A DNA stretch of 64,000 nt from Neoceratodus forsteri. Lineage: Eukaryota > Chordata > Ceratodontiformes > Ceratodontidae. Shown here one piece after another: positions 10,933 through 22,044 of the stretch. A program made the translations under genes and the position numbers. Within the stretch, counting starts at the first letter, position 1; each line of letters begins with the position of its first letter. The notes beneath the pieces are model-generated. The model was not told the origin of the DNA. It was given only the letters and a program-made list of their open reading frames with translations, and did no database searches. The stretch lies in NCBI GenBank assembly GCA_016271365.2, contig CM028132.1, positions 588,883,001 through 588,947,000 on the forward strand. Reading direction: 5' to 3'.

Positions 10933-11398
10933 TGAGCGAGTGAGAGAGGGGGAGTGACCAAGCTCATCTGAGCTCTGTTGGGACTGCTGCAGATTTCTTT
11001 GTGGGCAGAAAAAGGCAGCAATGCATGCAGAAGTCCAGTACAGAAGGGCAGCCTGCAGCGGTGGGAGAAACAGAATGAGCAAGTGAGAGAGGGGGAGTGA
11101 GCGAGCTCAATGGAGCTCTATCGTGACTGCTGTGGATTTCTTTGTGGGCAGAAAAGGCAGCAATGCAGGCAGGAGCCCAGTACAAAAGGGTAGTCTGCAG
11201 CGCCGGCAGAAACAGAATGAGCGAGTGAGGGGGGAGTGAGCGAGCTCAACGGAGCTCTGTGGGGACTGCTGCAGATTTCTTTGTGGGCAGAAAAAGGAGG
11301 CAACAGAGGCAGGAGCCCAGTACAAAAGGGCAGCCTGCAGTGCCAGGAGAAACAAAATGAGTGAGTGAGAGAGGGGGAGTGAGCGTGCTCAACGGAGC
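10933..11398 (+). repeat. Tandem repeat, about 3.3 copies of a 140-143 bp unit
   Basis: Units start with TGAGCGAGTGAGAG-like sequence at 10933, 11076, 11218 and 11358. Each holds TGCTGCAGATTTCTTTGTGG and a CAGTACAAAAGGGCAGCCTG stretch. It abuts the 293-bp satellite directly, with no shared motif, so two independent arrays lie side by side. Confidence 0.85.
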
Positions 11399-11449
11399 AA
11401 AGCAATCAACATTCGGCACTGACAAATGCTTGTTTTTAAGAAGGTGCAA

Positions 11450-11712
11450 GGTCATAGCTGGGTCATTACAAACTGGTCAGCCCGACATCAGTGCTGGGCA
11501 AGGTCCTATAAGCCATTATGAATGCCAAAATAATGGAGCACTTAGTTGAGGCCAAGCTTTATGTCCCCTCCCCCCAGCATGGATTTATGATAGGCAGATT
11601 GTGCCAAACCAAATTGATCACTTTTTTGAGGGGTGATCAGGGCCAGGGCTGTAGACATGGTCTATCTGGAATTCAGCAAGGTTTTAGATGCTGTGGTACA
11701 TTTACATATTAA
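11450..11712 (+). mobile_element. CR1 reverse-transcriptase fragment
   Basis: Reading across frames gives SPTSVLGKVL, then QHGFMIGRLCQTKLITF and VYLEFSKVLDAV, the CR1 RT order (fingers, the QHGF block, motif A with LEFSK in place of LDFSK). Both ends are truncated and at least two frame changes occur. Orientation is plus. Confidence 0.65.
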
Positions 11713-12592
11713 TTAACACTTTGCTGACTGGGAAAGGCACACTGAGCTGAAGCTCATTTTCAGGTGTGAACTGGGAGAGTTGGTTATACAGAGGATAGGA
11801 GTACAGCAAAACAATCAAATCAGGTACAGTGCATTAAATAGGGATAAAATCAAAGTAACTACAAATATTTTTGTAATTTTGAACAGAAAAGGCACACTAA
11901 GTTGTGATAGCCTCATTTCTAGGTTGTGCTGAGGGGCGGGGGATCCATGGACCTGTTTTCTTGATAGGATGGCTAAGACACTGGGGAAACTCTCCTTCTT
12001 TCCTAAACACCAGTTATTTTTTCACTTCATTATGTTTTATTGCCTTTTGTTAGTTGTTTTGTTTGCATTTATTTTCCTTCCTGTACTGTGTTAATGCCAC
12101 AGTTTATTTGCAATACTTAAGTTATTAAATGTGTTTTTTCTTATTGCATTGTTTTTTTGTACATACTGTTGTTTGCTTCCATTTTTTTTGTTCTGATTTT
12201 CTTGTCATAAGAATTGATCTACTCTCCTTCAATAAGCACCAGGGCAGTGATCAGATGTGGGCAGAAGGGACCTCAATTTAATGTCTCATCCAAGTGATGG
12301 CACCTCAGCACTGCAGCACCTCCCTCATACTGCACCACAGTGTAAGTTGTAGGCATTACTTTAAGTACAGGACCACCTACTTAGCCACCGACACTGAAAT
12401 ATCAGGCAAAAATGTGCAAAATGCAATAAAGCAAGCTGTAAATACAATAAAATTGGCATCTGAACTAATGACTAAGGTGCATTAAAGTACTGTGCATTAA
12501 AAAAGAGTACATAAAAATGGAGCAGAATAATCATGGTAAAAAACAGAGACATTGCAAAAACAAAATATGAAATTGAAAATTATAATAATTAT
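11713..12592. other. Unassigned; SINE-tail fragments and a possible older SINE piece
   Basis: Two short segments (about 11735-11785 and 11884-11935) share GAAAAGGCACACTRAG with the tail of the MIR-like SINE at 16344, so they are probably truncated relatives. Near 12280-12345 the run CTCATCCAAGTGATGGCACC followed by a CAGCACTGCAGCACCTCCCTC-like stretch resembles a SINE segment I associate with cartilaginous and lobe-finned fish; this is from memory and weak. The rest is AT-rich with no coding signal. Confidence 0.35.
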
Positions 12593-12740
12593 AGAAACAT
12601 ACAGAATTTAATGGCAGCTAGGGACCACATGGCCCACCCAATCAACCCATTTTTCCCTGCCTACATTATTACCACAGACCATACTTGATCTACAGCTCTT
12701 TCAATATACAGCCAGAGGTAAACCTTCCAAGCAAGTCAGG
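12593..12740 (-). mobile_element. CR1 3' end fragment
   Basis: GAAACATACAGAATTTAATGGCAGCTAGGGACC followed by GGCCCACCCAATCAACCCAT matches the 3' untranslated tails of the minus-strand CR1 copies at 28435 and 40065. Only the tail is left; this is a heavily 5'-truncated insertion. Confidence 0.65.
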
Positions 12741-13629
12741 GCTAACAAGTTTTTTTTAATATCACAGAATTCAGCACTTTAGTTGAGCAGGAGTCAATCA
12801 GGAAGGAGGAAGTAGTTTGGAGACAGAAGAAGCACTTATAGGAAAGAAGGAGAACAAAAAGGGGTGAAAAGGGCAGAAGGTGTGAAGGGTTTATTGCAGG
12901 AACAGGTGTGTACTAGGAGGCCATGAAGGATGTGTCTGAGGGAAAAAGAAGAGGAGGAATGGAGGGAGGAGAAGAAGAGGGGTTCTAGAGGTCAGGGAAG
13001 TGAGCACGAAAAGCTGCTTCACCCACTTAGAGCCTAGCTCAAGAGGATACTGGTCCAGTGGTCAGCGGAATGAAGGAAATAAAAGGAGGGGAGGGAGAAA
13101 AGGGAGCAGTGGCAGAGAGCTGGACCAAAATTTAGAGAAAAGGAAGGCACAGTGTAAGGGGTGCCTACCTTCAAGGACAGAAAGAGACGTCAGAGTAGAG
13201 AGCAGTAATAGGTATAAGGAGAGGAGAGCGTTGAGAGCAAAGTGGCACAGTGACTGGATTAGTGGATTAAATCTGCCCAGAACTGATTTAGGAGCAAGGT
13301 GGAAAAGCACATCAACATAGTCAACCACCAGAAGGATAGTCTTGAGAATGATCTCTCCCTCTCAGCAGGCAGAGAATGGAATGCAGGTCTGGTTCTGGTA
13401 ATGCATCACGCTTGGGGAGAAACTTTTTATGGGTGGCATTTATGTGAGAAAAGATGTCAAAGCTTCAGTCCAAGCTCACATGCAACTATTTGAAATGAGG
13501 GACTTCTTAGGGTGGGTAGCCATCTGAGGTCATGAAGACTACAGTGGAGTTTAGCCAAGTAAGCTGCTACTTACTACAGTACCAAAAGTCATTGACACAG
13601 TGTTTGTGGCACAGAGAGAGAGAGAGAGG

Positions 13630-13661
<32 letters not shown>

Positions 13662-13989
13662 TTGTTTGAGCGGAACAAGTGCTGGGCGTTGTCAAAGCCA
13701 TGCTAAAGGGTTTGTTCCACCACCTGTGACATAAAGAACTGTCTCCTCCACATACATGTGGAGACATGGGCTGAAGGAAGGTTATTAAGAACTTTGAAAA
13801 CATGTTAGAACCCTGGATACAGCCCTGTGATCAGAAGTGATAGGAGGGACTTTCACAAAGTGCTCATATGATTTGCAGGAAGTTCATCAGTTGAATTGTT
13901 ATTTAAAAAATGTTTCATCTGAGAAAAATCTTGGTTCCCATTGACTCCAATTAGATATTTGAGGACCATGCAAATTCAGTTTGCAAAGC
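12741..13989. other. No gene recognised; purine-rich DNA
   Basis: The plus strand is strongly purine-rich from about 12790 to 13240, which produces long but featureless open frames on the opposite strand. No LINE, LTR or exon signal was found. An (AG)n microsatellite lies inside. Confidence 0.4.
13612..13661 (+). repeat. (AG)n microsatellite
   Basis: About 50 bases of AG dinucleotide with a few interruptions (GGG, AAAG). Confidence 0.95.
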
Positions 13990-14265
13990 ATTTTTTTTTT
14001 CATTTGAAGAAAATAACTAAGCTTAAAGGGAACATATAAACCCTATTGTTCACATTTTAAATATAATTGTGAATTTGGGCATGTAAGAAGCCTGTTTAAG
14101 CATGCTGGTGTATTGTATTGTGTGTTTGCTTTGAAATAGTCCTATTTTTCTTTGTTTGGAACCCTATGTTAATTAAGCCTTTTCCCCACCCAATATTCAT
14201 TTTTTAATTACTTAGCAGTTTTGGAACCCAGTGACATCAGTTGAGCTGAAGCCTACTGTGACGAC
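13990..14265. repeat. Dispersed repeat, copy 1 (inverted relative to 18520-18790)
   Basis: The reverse complement of 18520-18790 aligns here: shared landmarks are AATATAATTGTRA, CCCAATATTCATTTTTTAAT, TACTTAG and CATCAGTTGA. The two copies flank a 4.2-kb segment made mostly of a CR1 element. They could be two independent copies of one MITE-like family or the ends of a larger unit. Confidence 0.6.
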
Positions 14266-14929
14266 TCAAACTACTTTTCATTGGGAGTCTGAATTATTAT
14301 GGTAACTGCTGGTTTACTCTATGTATTTGTGTGGGCCAGGATGCATTACTCAGCTGTGACAAAACAAAGTGGCCTATTTTGGAGATTTTAGCAGACCAGC
14401 AGAATCTCAATAGGTCCTTCAGCATGGAGGACCTCCTGAAAGGGGGTCATAGTGTTAAATGGTTGGAGTCATCCTGTCTTGTCCTAGCCCAACCAAAGTC
14501 TTTTAGATGCTAAATTATCTTCAAGAGAAATTGCTTCCTGATATCCAGCCTGACAGATAATATTGCAAGGTAGGTATTTCCCAGATTTCATCTTCAGCCA
14601 AGTGAATGAATTTAGCTGCAGGGAAGTCTTGTTCGACTAAGGTCCTGGGAAATAAAAAGAGAGAGAAAGGGCATAAATTCTGCACACACTCTTCTTGGCC
14701 TTCTTTTTGCTAGGGTTCCTTTTTCTAAGGAGAGAGACCAACTGTGTGTGTCTATAGAGAGACTTGAAGTAGCAGAGAGTAGTGTGGACAGTAAGGTAAG
14801 AAGACTCTGTAACAGGTAAGGAAGAGAAAAGCATTTAGCTGCACAAGAGTGCAAGCTTTCATTGTTGTAATCATGTATGTGTACTGTTGTTTGACTACAG
14901 TGTAAATAGTTTATACACCTCTAATGGGG
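14266..14929. other. No feature recognised
   Basis: Unique-looking AT-rich DNA between the inverted repeat copy and the CR1. No coding motif, splice-bounded exon or tandem array was found. Confidence 0.4.
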
Positions 14930-14965
14930 GATCTCAAATCAGTTGGTGTTGAGGGGAATTAAGAT

Positions 14966-15319
14966 GTGGTGGAATCTGAGAGCAAGAGTGGGTGGAGGTT
15001 AGTAAGGAGGAATCTCGTGATAGGGGATTCTATGGTTAGAGGCATGGAGAGGGTCATAGGCAGAGAGGGGAAAAAGGAGGGGTGGTCAGATGCCTGCCTG
15101 GAGCATCAGCCATTTGGGATTGGGCAAGGTGTGCGAAAAGTAGTAGTAACAATGTGGAACAAGTTCAGGGATCCAGGGAACGTAGACCAAATTGACCAGC
15201 AAAAAAGAACAAGACACCAAGGATATCAGGGAATTGTGACGGGGGAGCCATCTAAGAACCAAGAGGAGTGGGCACACAAATTGGAGAGTGGTGTGCCTCA
15301 GTTGCAGGAGTCAGAGTAA
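14966..15319 (+). pseudogene. CR1 ORF1 esterase N-terminal block
   Basis: The frame contains RRNLVIGDSMVRGMERV at about residues 14-30. GDS followed by a short helix is block I of SGNH hydrolases and carries the nucleophile Ser. CR1 ORF1 proteins carry such an esterase domain. The later Asn and Asp-His blocks are not recognisable after it, and ORF2 remnants follow within about 30 bases, so the C-terminal half of the domain was lost or scrambled. Confidence 0.55.
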
Positions 15320-18130
15320 TAAAATCAATGAGCTTCAGGCACTGGTGGAAGACTCTAGGCTGGATCTAGTGACTTTTACAGAACCTTGAGCCAACAAGAA
15401 CAACAACCAAGACCTGGCAGTCCCTGAATACACCTTATATAGGTGTTATAAAGGGATAGGTAGAGTTAGAGGTGTAGCCATTTACATCAGGGAAGGAACT
15501 GATGCAGTAGAGGATGCATCCTTTGGAGGGAAAGGTGAGGCAGAATCACTATGAGTATGGCTCACAGAATCACCTGGTAGGAAACTTCACATGTGGGTGA
15601 TTTACAGTCCACCAGGGCAAGGAGAGGAGAAAGATAAGGAACTTGGAGAAAAAGTAGGGAAGGAGGAAGCAAAGGGGAGTTGTAGTAGTAGGACATCTCA
15701 TCCTGCCAGACATCGACTGGGATATTCCAGCAGTTAGGTGTGCCAAAAGCCAGGTGCTGCTCGACACCGGCAGGACTACATGCTGGTGCAGCAGGTCGAA
15801 ATCCCACTCAGACAATCTGCCTTTTCTTGAGTGGTACTTGCTAACTTGGAAAGAGAGAAACAGTGAGGGATGGGAAACCACTGTAGTCCAGCAACCTGCG
15901 CGTGTAGTTTAAAATTACGCAGGGCACTAGTAAGCCCTTGTGGTAGACTTCAGAAAGGCAGATTTCAACTACATGAGGAATCAGTCCTAAGCAGGTTAGC
16001 TGGGATAGACAGCATCAGGGGAGTGGAGGAAAGAAGGGGTTTATGAAAAGGGCAATTCTCAAGGCAACAAAAACACGCATGAGAACAGTTATCAAGAGGA
16101 ACAAATATAGGAGACCAATTTCATTCTCTGGAAAGGTCAGGGAGGCAGTGAGACCCAAAATGAAGACCTTTATAAGGTACAAAGTAAAGGAGGGGGAAAG
16201 CAAATGAGATGAGTATTAGGAAAACCTAGAGAAACCACAACAGCAGTCAGGAATGCAAAGGGAGACACAGAACTGTGCATTGCAAAAGGGGTCAATGGAG
16301 GAGAAAAACAGTTTTTTTAGATATATAGGGAAATGAAAAGGGAAATTATTTAACCAGGAAAGGCACACTAAGCCAAAGCTTGTTTCCAGGTGTGACCTGG
16401 GAGCACAAGGAAGTTAAGCGACTTGCTCAGGGTCACACAGTATGCATGTGGGAGCTGACAGGATACAAACCAAGGTCTCCAGGTTTGCAGCTCAGTGCCC
16501 TAAACTGCAGTACCTCCTATATGAGGGAAAAAAGAAAGACAGGAGTGGAACTGTCAGGCTAATTGAGGGGGCAGGGTAACAGAGGAAGACAGGCAGACAG
16601 CAGACATGCTGAACAACTACTTCAGCTTGGTATTCACTACAGAGAACAGCAGGCTCTTGTCAGAGAGTGGCAAAAAGGTAGCTGATAGAGAGGTCCTAGA
16701 AAAGAGGCTGCAGAATTTACTAGCAAAAGAATCAGAAACATTAGCAGCCCTGCAAGCAAACATGGCCTGGGGCTGGATTGGATGCATTTGAGAGCACCAT
16801 GAGAACTGACATTGGTGTTAGCTGGAACCCCTTGGCAAGGCTATTCAGTAGCTCTTGCAGCAGGGGTGTCCACAAGAACTGAAGGATGGTGGACATAGTT
16901 CATTGCACATGGGAGGGACAAGGAGCAGCTGGAAAACTATAGACCTGTCCGCCCCCAGCTCCCTTGGTAGGGAAACTGATGGAGACACTGGTCAAAGAGG
17001 ACCCATTTAAATACCTGGAGAAGAACTATTTGCATAGTAAACAACACATGTTTGTACAGGGAGGTCTTGTCAGACCAACCTGATAGTATTCTTTGACTGG
17101 GTAACCAGGGTAATTGATAAGGGCTTTGAGTATACTTGCTCTGCTGACTTGGTGCCACTAAAGCTGCTGATGAAGATGGGGATCTGGGAACAGCTAAGAA
17201 ATAGTAAGGGGATTGGGAGTTGGTTGGAGGGAGGCAGCAGAGAGTTGTAGTAATTAGGGTCAGATCAGTGGAAAGAGGTCACCAGCAGAAAACCACATGG
17301 ATCTGTCCTGGGTCCAGTCCTCTTCAATAGGTTCATCAGTGACATATGGAAGGGGATCCAGGACAGGTTGTGTCTACTCACAGATGACACTAAACTCTGT
17401 GGTAGGGTTGACAATGTGGAGAAGATAAGGGAACTGCAGAGAAACCTGCAAAAGCTAGAAAACTGGTCCAGTGTCTGGCAGCTGAAACTCAGTGTCAAGA
17501 AGTGTAAAATGATAAACTTAGGGAACAAAAGCCCCAAAACAGAGTATTGGATGGAAGGGGTTCAGCTGGATTCAACATCAAAGGAAAGGGACATAGGAGT
17601 CATCATTAGTGACTTCCGTAAACAAACCAGCCAATGTAACAAGGCCTTCAGCAAGTCTAACAGGATGCTAGGGTTCATCAGAGAAGGTTTGACAGCAGAA
17701 AGCAGGAAATACTACCACTATATAGGTTGCTGGTGAGGCCACACCTGGAATACTGCACCCGGTTCTGGAGCCCTCACCTTAAAAACCAGAGACTGGTTAG
17801 AACAGGTATAATGCAGGGTAACCAAGTTGATTCAGGGCCAGAAGGGCAGATCCTATGAGGATCGGCTAAGGGCACTAAGCATGTATTCACTCAAAATGAC
17901 TTCCTGAAAGGAATTAACAAGTTGAACTGTGAGGAGTGATTAATCAAGAACCGAGAAGCTAGGCCATGGGTCATGAGTGGAGGTTAGTAGGAAAGGTTTA
18001 AAAGGATATGAGGAAGTATTGTTTTACAGATAGAGTGGTAGAGCTGTGGAATGGTGTGCCAGCAGAGGTGATGGATGCCAAAACCATAAATGGCTTCTAA
18101 CACGACTGGGATAGTGCCAAGGGTATATTA
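15302..18130 (+). pseudogene. CR1 ORF2 (endonuclease and reverse transcriptase), broken
   Basis: Endonuclease remnants: a RLDLVTFTEP stretch near 15340, then RVRGVAIYIREGTDAVED near 15460-15510. Linker and RT follow in many frames: MLNNYFSLVFTTENS (16606), the RT finger and palm region, and FNRFISDIWKGIQ then LLTDDTKLCGRVDN (about 17366-17415), where TDD replaces the usual ADD but both catalytic Asp remain. The C-terminal thumb continues to 17736 (KKCKMINLGNKSPKTEYW). A SINE splits the gene at 16344-16522. It would have encoded target-primed reverse transcription; it is dead. Confidence 0.75.
16344..16522 (-). mobile_element. MIR-like CORE-SINE inserted in CR1
   Basis: On the minus strand a tRNA-like head contains a B-box-like GGTTTGTATCC (16460-16470). 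The core reads TGTGTGACCCTGAGCAAGTC then GCTTAAC, which matches the CORE/MIR signature known from mammals and other vertebrates. The tail (CAAGCTTTGGCTTAGTG, then CCTTTCCTGGTTAAATAA) resembles the tail of the LINE starting at 59342, its likely mobilising partner. No clean target duplication was resolved. Confidence 0.7.
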
Positions 18131-18519
18131 GCTACTTTTGAGAAAGGAAAGCAAAATCATGGAGACCAAATTGTGGAACAGGGTAAGTGAAGACCTCACT
18201 GAGAAAATAGGTCCTCGGGTGTGATATGGTAATTTAGGCAGACTGGATGGACCATTGGACTTCTTCTGCCATCATCATCTGTGTTTCTATAAGAAACTAA
18301 AGTGTATCCCACCTACAGCAGACCCTCACTATGGGAAATATGAAGGTAGAAGGCAGAAAAAGGTTATCAGACCAATACAGTCTACACTCTTGCTAAAGAG
18401 GGAACCTTGATGATGGCATTACTGGTCCAGACAGTCTCAGTGGCAAAGGCCTGAGTGAGAGAAAGAGGCCCACTGGGGACTGTAGGGTGCTCTGACCATC
18501 ACAACTACAATGAAGCTGA

Positions 18520-18790
18520 ACCAAGTGACATCAGCTGAGTGGAAATCATTGGATTTCACTTCACTGTAGTCGTCAGGTCAACTGATGTTGCTGGGTTTCG
18601 GAACTAAGTAATTAAAAAATGAATATTGGGCAGAGAAAAGGCTGCATTAATATGGGGCCCTAAACAAGGACATAATTGGGCTATTTTAAAACAAATACAA
18701 ATAATAAAACACAGAAATAAACTTACAATTATATTAAAAATGTAAGCAACAGGTTTCATGTTCCATTTAGGGAAGTTATTGATGTGGAAT
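18520..18790. repeat. Dispersed repeat, copy 2 (inverted relative to 13990-14265)
   Basis: Matches the reverse complement of the copy at 13990-14265. It also contains an internal imperfect palindrome: GTGACATCAGCTGAGTGGAAATC is mirrored by GATTTCACTTCACTG and TCAACTGATGTTGC around 18545-18592, which suggests a MITE-like end. Confidence 0.6.
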
Positions 18791-18849
18791 TGATGTAAAT
18801 GTTAATTAATGCTTTCATAATAGTATATAATATTTGAAGAATCAGTTAG

Positions 18850-21085
18850 GCAAGGCAATTTAATTTTTATGGCACCCAATCCCAGGGGCACTGGGTGCCT
18901 TACCTACATAGAATAAAAACATCAAAAATGTAAATTATTACAGAAGTAAAATGAGCCACCAGACCCATAATAGACGATAAACAAATGGGTTTTAAGTTTT
19001 CTTTTAAATGTGTCTACTGAGGGGGCTTCTCTAACCTCAGGGGGAAGTGTGTTGTACAAAAGTTGTGTTGCAATCTCAAAGGCATGATCTCCCAAAGATT
19101 TAAGCTGTGATCTCTGTATACTGAGGTGACCCACCTCAGAGGACCAGAGAGAATGGTTGAGAGCGTATGGGATGAGGAGGTCTTTTGGGTAGCCTGGGCC
19201 CAGACCATGCAGGGTCTTGTAGGTCAACAAACACCTTGGAAATGATGCACCACCGAACTGGCAGCCAGTGCAGCTCATGGAGCATGATATGCTCAGACCA
19301 GGAAGTCCCAGCAATCAGCCGGCTACAGCATTTTGCACCAGCTGTAGGTGACACACCAGTCTCATGGAAAGCCCTAGGTAAAGAGCATTGCAGTGGTAGT
19401 CCTGGCTAGAAGTGATGAAGGCATGCACTAGGGTTACTAAGTCAGCTGGTACAAGAAAGGATTTAATCTGGGTGATGTTCCGAAGGTGGAAAAAGCCACT
19501 GTGGACAACCCCTGACACCCAGTGTTACATTTTCAGTTAGGAATCCACAATAACCCACCCAGACTTCTTACCCAATCTACAGCTCCTAGAGTGATGCCAT
19601 TCAGACATGTAAAAATGACATTAACACCATTAATTATCAATCCACACAACCTGGTTCCATCAGTAGCACCAATGTCTTTGTGCAGTTCAGACTAAGTCAG
19701 CTGCTGGCCATCCAGTCTTGAATTTCCTTTAGTTACTCTTCAGCCCCATATCATATCACCTCACTTCCAAAGCACAAGACAGGTACGACTGGGTATCATC
19801 AGCGTATCTTGGAAGACCCAACCCATGCCATCTAATCTCTCCCAGTGGCAGCATATACATGATGAGCAACATGGGAGCCCGGATTGAGCCTTGAGGCACT
19901 CCACAGTAGGGAACAAAATTATCCAACATGTAAAACCCTAATGCCACCTGCTGCTCTCTGCCAGATAAGTAGGACTCAAACCACCATCCTAGAGAGTCCC
20001 ACAAAGTGCCTCAGCTGTACCAACAAATTGCCCACCATATCAAATGTCGAGGACATGTAAAGCTGGACCAGAATGGCCTGATGACTGCTATCCTTCACTA
20101 GGAGGAGATCATGGTGCACCTTGATGAGCGCAGTCTTAGTGCTGTAACAAGGCCAGAAACCAGAATGAAATGGCTTATAGATGTCATACTGTTCCAGTTG
20201 ATACTCCAACTACAGTGCTACCACCTTTTCAATAACCTTCCCTAAAAAGTGAAGGTTCGAAACAGGCCTTTAGTTTGCAAGTACATCAGAGTCCAAAGAT
20301 GGTTTCTCCAGGAGAGGCATCACCACTGTTTTTTTGTTCAATGCAAGTGGGAAAGACACCCTCCTTCAGGAAGCACCTGACAATCTCCACAAATACCAGA
20401 CCCAGTTCCCACTCTAACAGAAGTCTGATGGGTCCTGGATCCAATACAGAGTAGGAAGGGTACAGTTCTGAGACAACGTAGACAATGACTTCCACCACAA
20501 CTGGCTCAAACTCCTCCTACTAACATGGCATGCCTTCACCCAGGATCGAGTGGGCACTACTGGTCCATGACAGTCCACCAGACAAGATCCCAGTCTGAAT
20601 ACAGGATACCTTTTCTTGAAACAACTACTTAACTCCTCACATTTCTCCATAGAAACAACTCTTCTGGACTATAGAAATGTAAGATTTAACAATCTGTCCA
20701 CAGTGTGGAAGAGTTGAGCTACATGGTTCTTTCCAGCACCAATCACCTGTGACAGGAATTCTGACTTTTTCAGAGTGATTGTCCACTGATACTCACCATA
20801 ATGAGTTTTCAGCATTAATCTATCCTCCTGAGACCTGGATCTCCACCAGGAATGCTCTGACCTCCATCCTGTTGTCTTCAACTACCTCAGGTCATCAGAA
20901 AACCATGGTGACTTGCTGTGGGAAATCAAGACACAAAAATGGAGCAGTGACAAGGAATCAAAGGCAGCTGTAAAAGCCATATTATAGCTCTCCACAGCTT
21001 TCTCTGATCCTTCCGCCCAAGCCATAACTATTACTGTAACTCTTTTGTCTGAGCTACCAAATAACTCATTATACAAACTGGAACA
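18850..21085 (-). mobile_element. L2-like LINE, 5'-truncated
   Basis: On the minus strand the copy runs from the endonuclease-RT linker (near 21076) through RT to the 3' tail near 18855 (GGGTGCCATAAAAATTAAAT). The tail and RT C-terminus resemble those of the L2-like copies at 46290 and 51718. Its 5' end abuts the 3' tail of another LINE at 21086. Confidence 0.75.
18922..21076 (-). pseudogene. L2-like ORF2 (linker, RT, C-terminus), broken
   Basis: From 21076 downwards: SKSPWFSDDLR linker (20882-21076), a second linker segment (20669-20881), the YPVF...LDPGPIRLLLEWELG segment (20286-20650), fingers and motif A region (19976-20209, STFDMVGNLL in place of a SAFDTVDH-type motif), then MYMLPLGEIRWHGLGLPRYADDTQSYLS (19756-20004) with an intact ADD active site. 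The C-terminal thumb (18922-19354) has LHWLPVRW and TFKRKLKTHLF, hallmarks of L2-type elements. Frameshifts separate every segment. Confidence 0.75.
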
Positions 21086-21700
21086 AATTTATTTATTTAC
21101 CTGTATTTATTGAGCTATCAGAATTACAAACCTTTAAGTCAGAGACTCCTTTGCAAAGGCTTCATGTCATGGAAATGCAAAACAAGAACAATAGACAATA
21201 CATTGAAAGGTATTTAATCTAAATGCAGAGGGTAGAACAACCCAGAGTCAAACATGGTACAAAGGGTTCAAACAAATTAAGCTATTGCTTACATTCAAAT
21301 TTCAAGGATGATGCAAGGTTTCCTAAGCCATTAAAACAGATACTTAAGATAGCAACAGCTGTGAGTTTTGACGGTTAAGTATGCACAAGGGGTGCCCTGT
21401 ATTTGTTTTGATGATGAGTGAAGACCATAGACTTTGTTTTTTTGTAATTTAACACCAGCTTATTGGTGGAGAACCATGTTTCAGTTTCAGAGAAAAGACT
21501 CTGGAAGGCAAGCTGAAGGCGGGGAGGTCACAGTGACTGCAGAAGATAACTGAGTTGTCCACATATAGAAGCATTTGTCCAGAATATGCTTTTGGGAGAC
21601 AATTTAGAAAGAGGCCAAAGAGAAATGGCCCTAGTATGGATCTCTGGGGGATGCCAGAATGAACCGGCAGCTCTGTGGAAGATGTACCACATCAGAAACG
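21086..21700 (-). mobile_element. LINE fragment (3' end, family shared with 22045-26080)
   Basis: The 3' tail at 21086 (TTATTTATTTACCTGTATTTATTGAGC, complement strand) and the RT part near 21400-21670 (an ILGPFLFGLFLNCLPKA-like reading on the minus strand) match the better preserved copy that starts at 22045. Coding is badly broken. I call this family LINE-X below only for reference. Confidence 0.6.
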
Positions 21701-22044
21701 TCAGCTTCTGTCGTGGTTCCGTACCACGTCATTGCCAGGACAAGGAAGCCCATGAGAACCACGCTAGTAATGGAGGCGAATAATGTTTGGTGAAATTATG
21801 TGCCAGCCTTCTGCGTTCGGCTCCTAACGGTGTAACAAAGCTTTTCCGCATATCTGAACTTACAGTAATGGATGTAGGCAATAGAGCTAGGAAGAATGAA
21901 CATCAACAAAAAGAAGTAAAAATGGACATTAAAAAGGAAAAACAGACATCAGAAAAATAACTGCAAGTTACTGTTTAAAAATACATACAAAAATGCAATT
22001 GACATGTTGTGTTATCTAACATACAATTTTAATTTTAATTTTTT
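21701..22044. other. No feature recognised
   Basis: AT-rich spacer between two LINE-X copies. GTGGTTCCGTACCACGTC near 21714 is a short palindrome-like stretch without known meaning. Confidence 0.4.

Larger units (their letters stand above)
14930..18295 (+). mobile_element. Old CR1-like LINE with ORF1 and ORF2 remnants
   Basis: The order along the plus strand is ORF1 esterase start (14966), ORF2 endonuclease remnants (15302-15800), linker (15990-16320), SINE insertion (16344-16522), RT (16600-17800), C-terminal region (to about 18130) and a 3' tail ending near TGTTTCTATAAGAAAC at 18295. The tail CTGGATGGACC and the TGTTTCTAT end match other CR1 3' ends here. Stops and frameshifts are frequent, so this is one of the oldest LINE copies in the window. 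Confidence 0.75.

Noticed and set aside
13062..13328. Open frame rich in Leu, Pro and Ser on the minus strand
   Set aside because: Opposite strand of a purine-rich run; composition alone explains the lack of stops.
14612..14854. Leu/Ser-rich minus-strand frame near a CR1
   Set aside because: No recognisable domain, no splice support, and the frame overlaps another chance frame of similar length.
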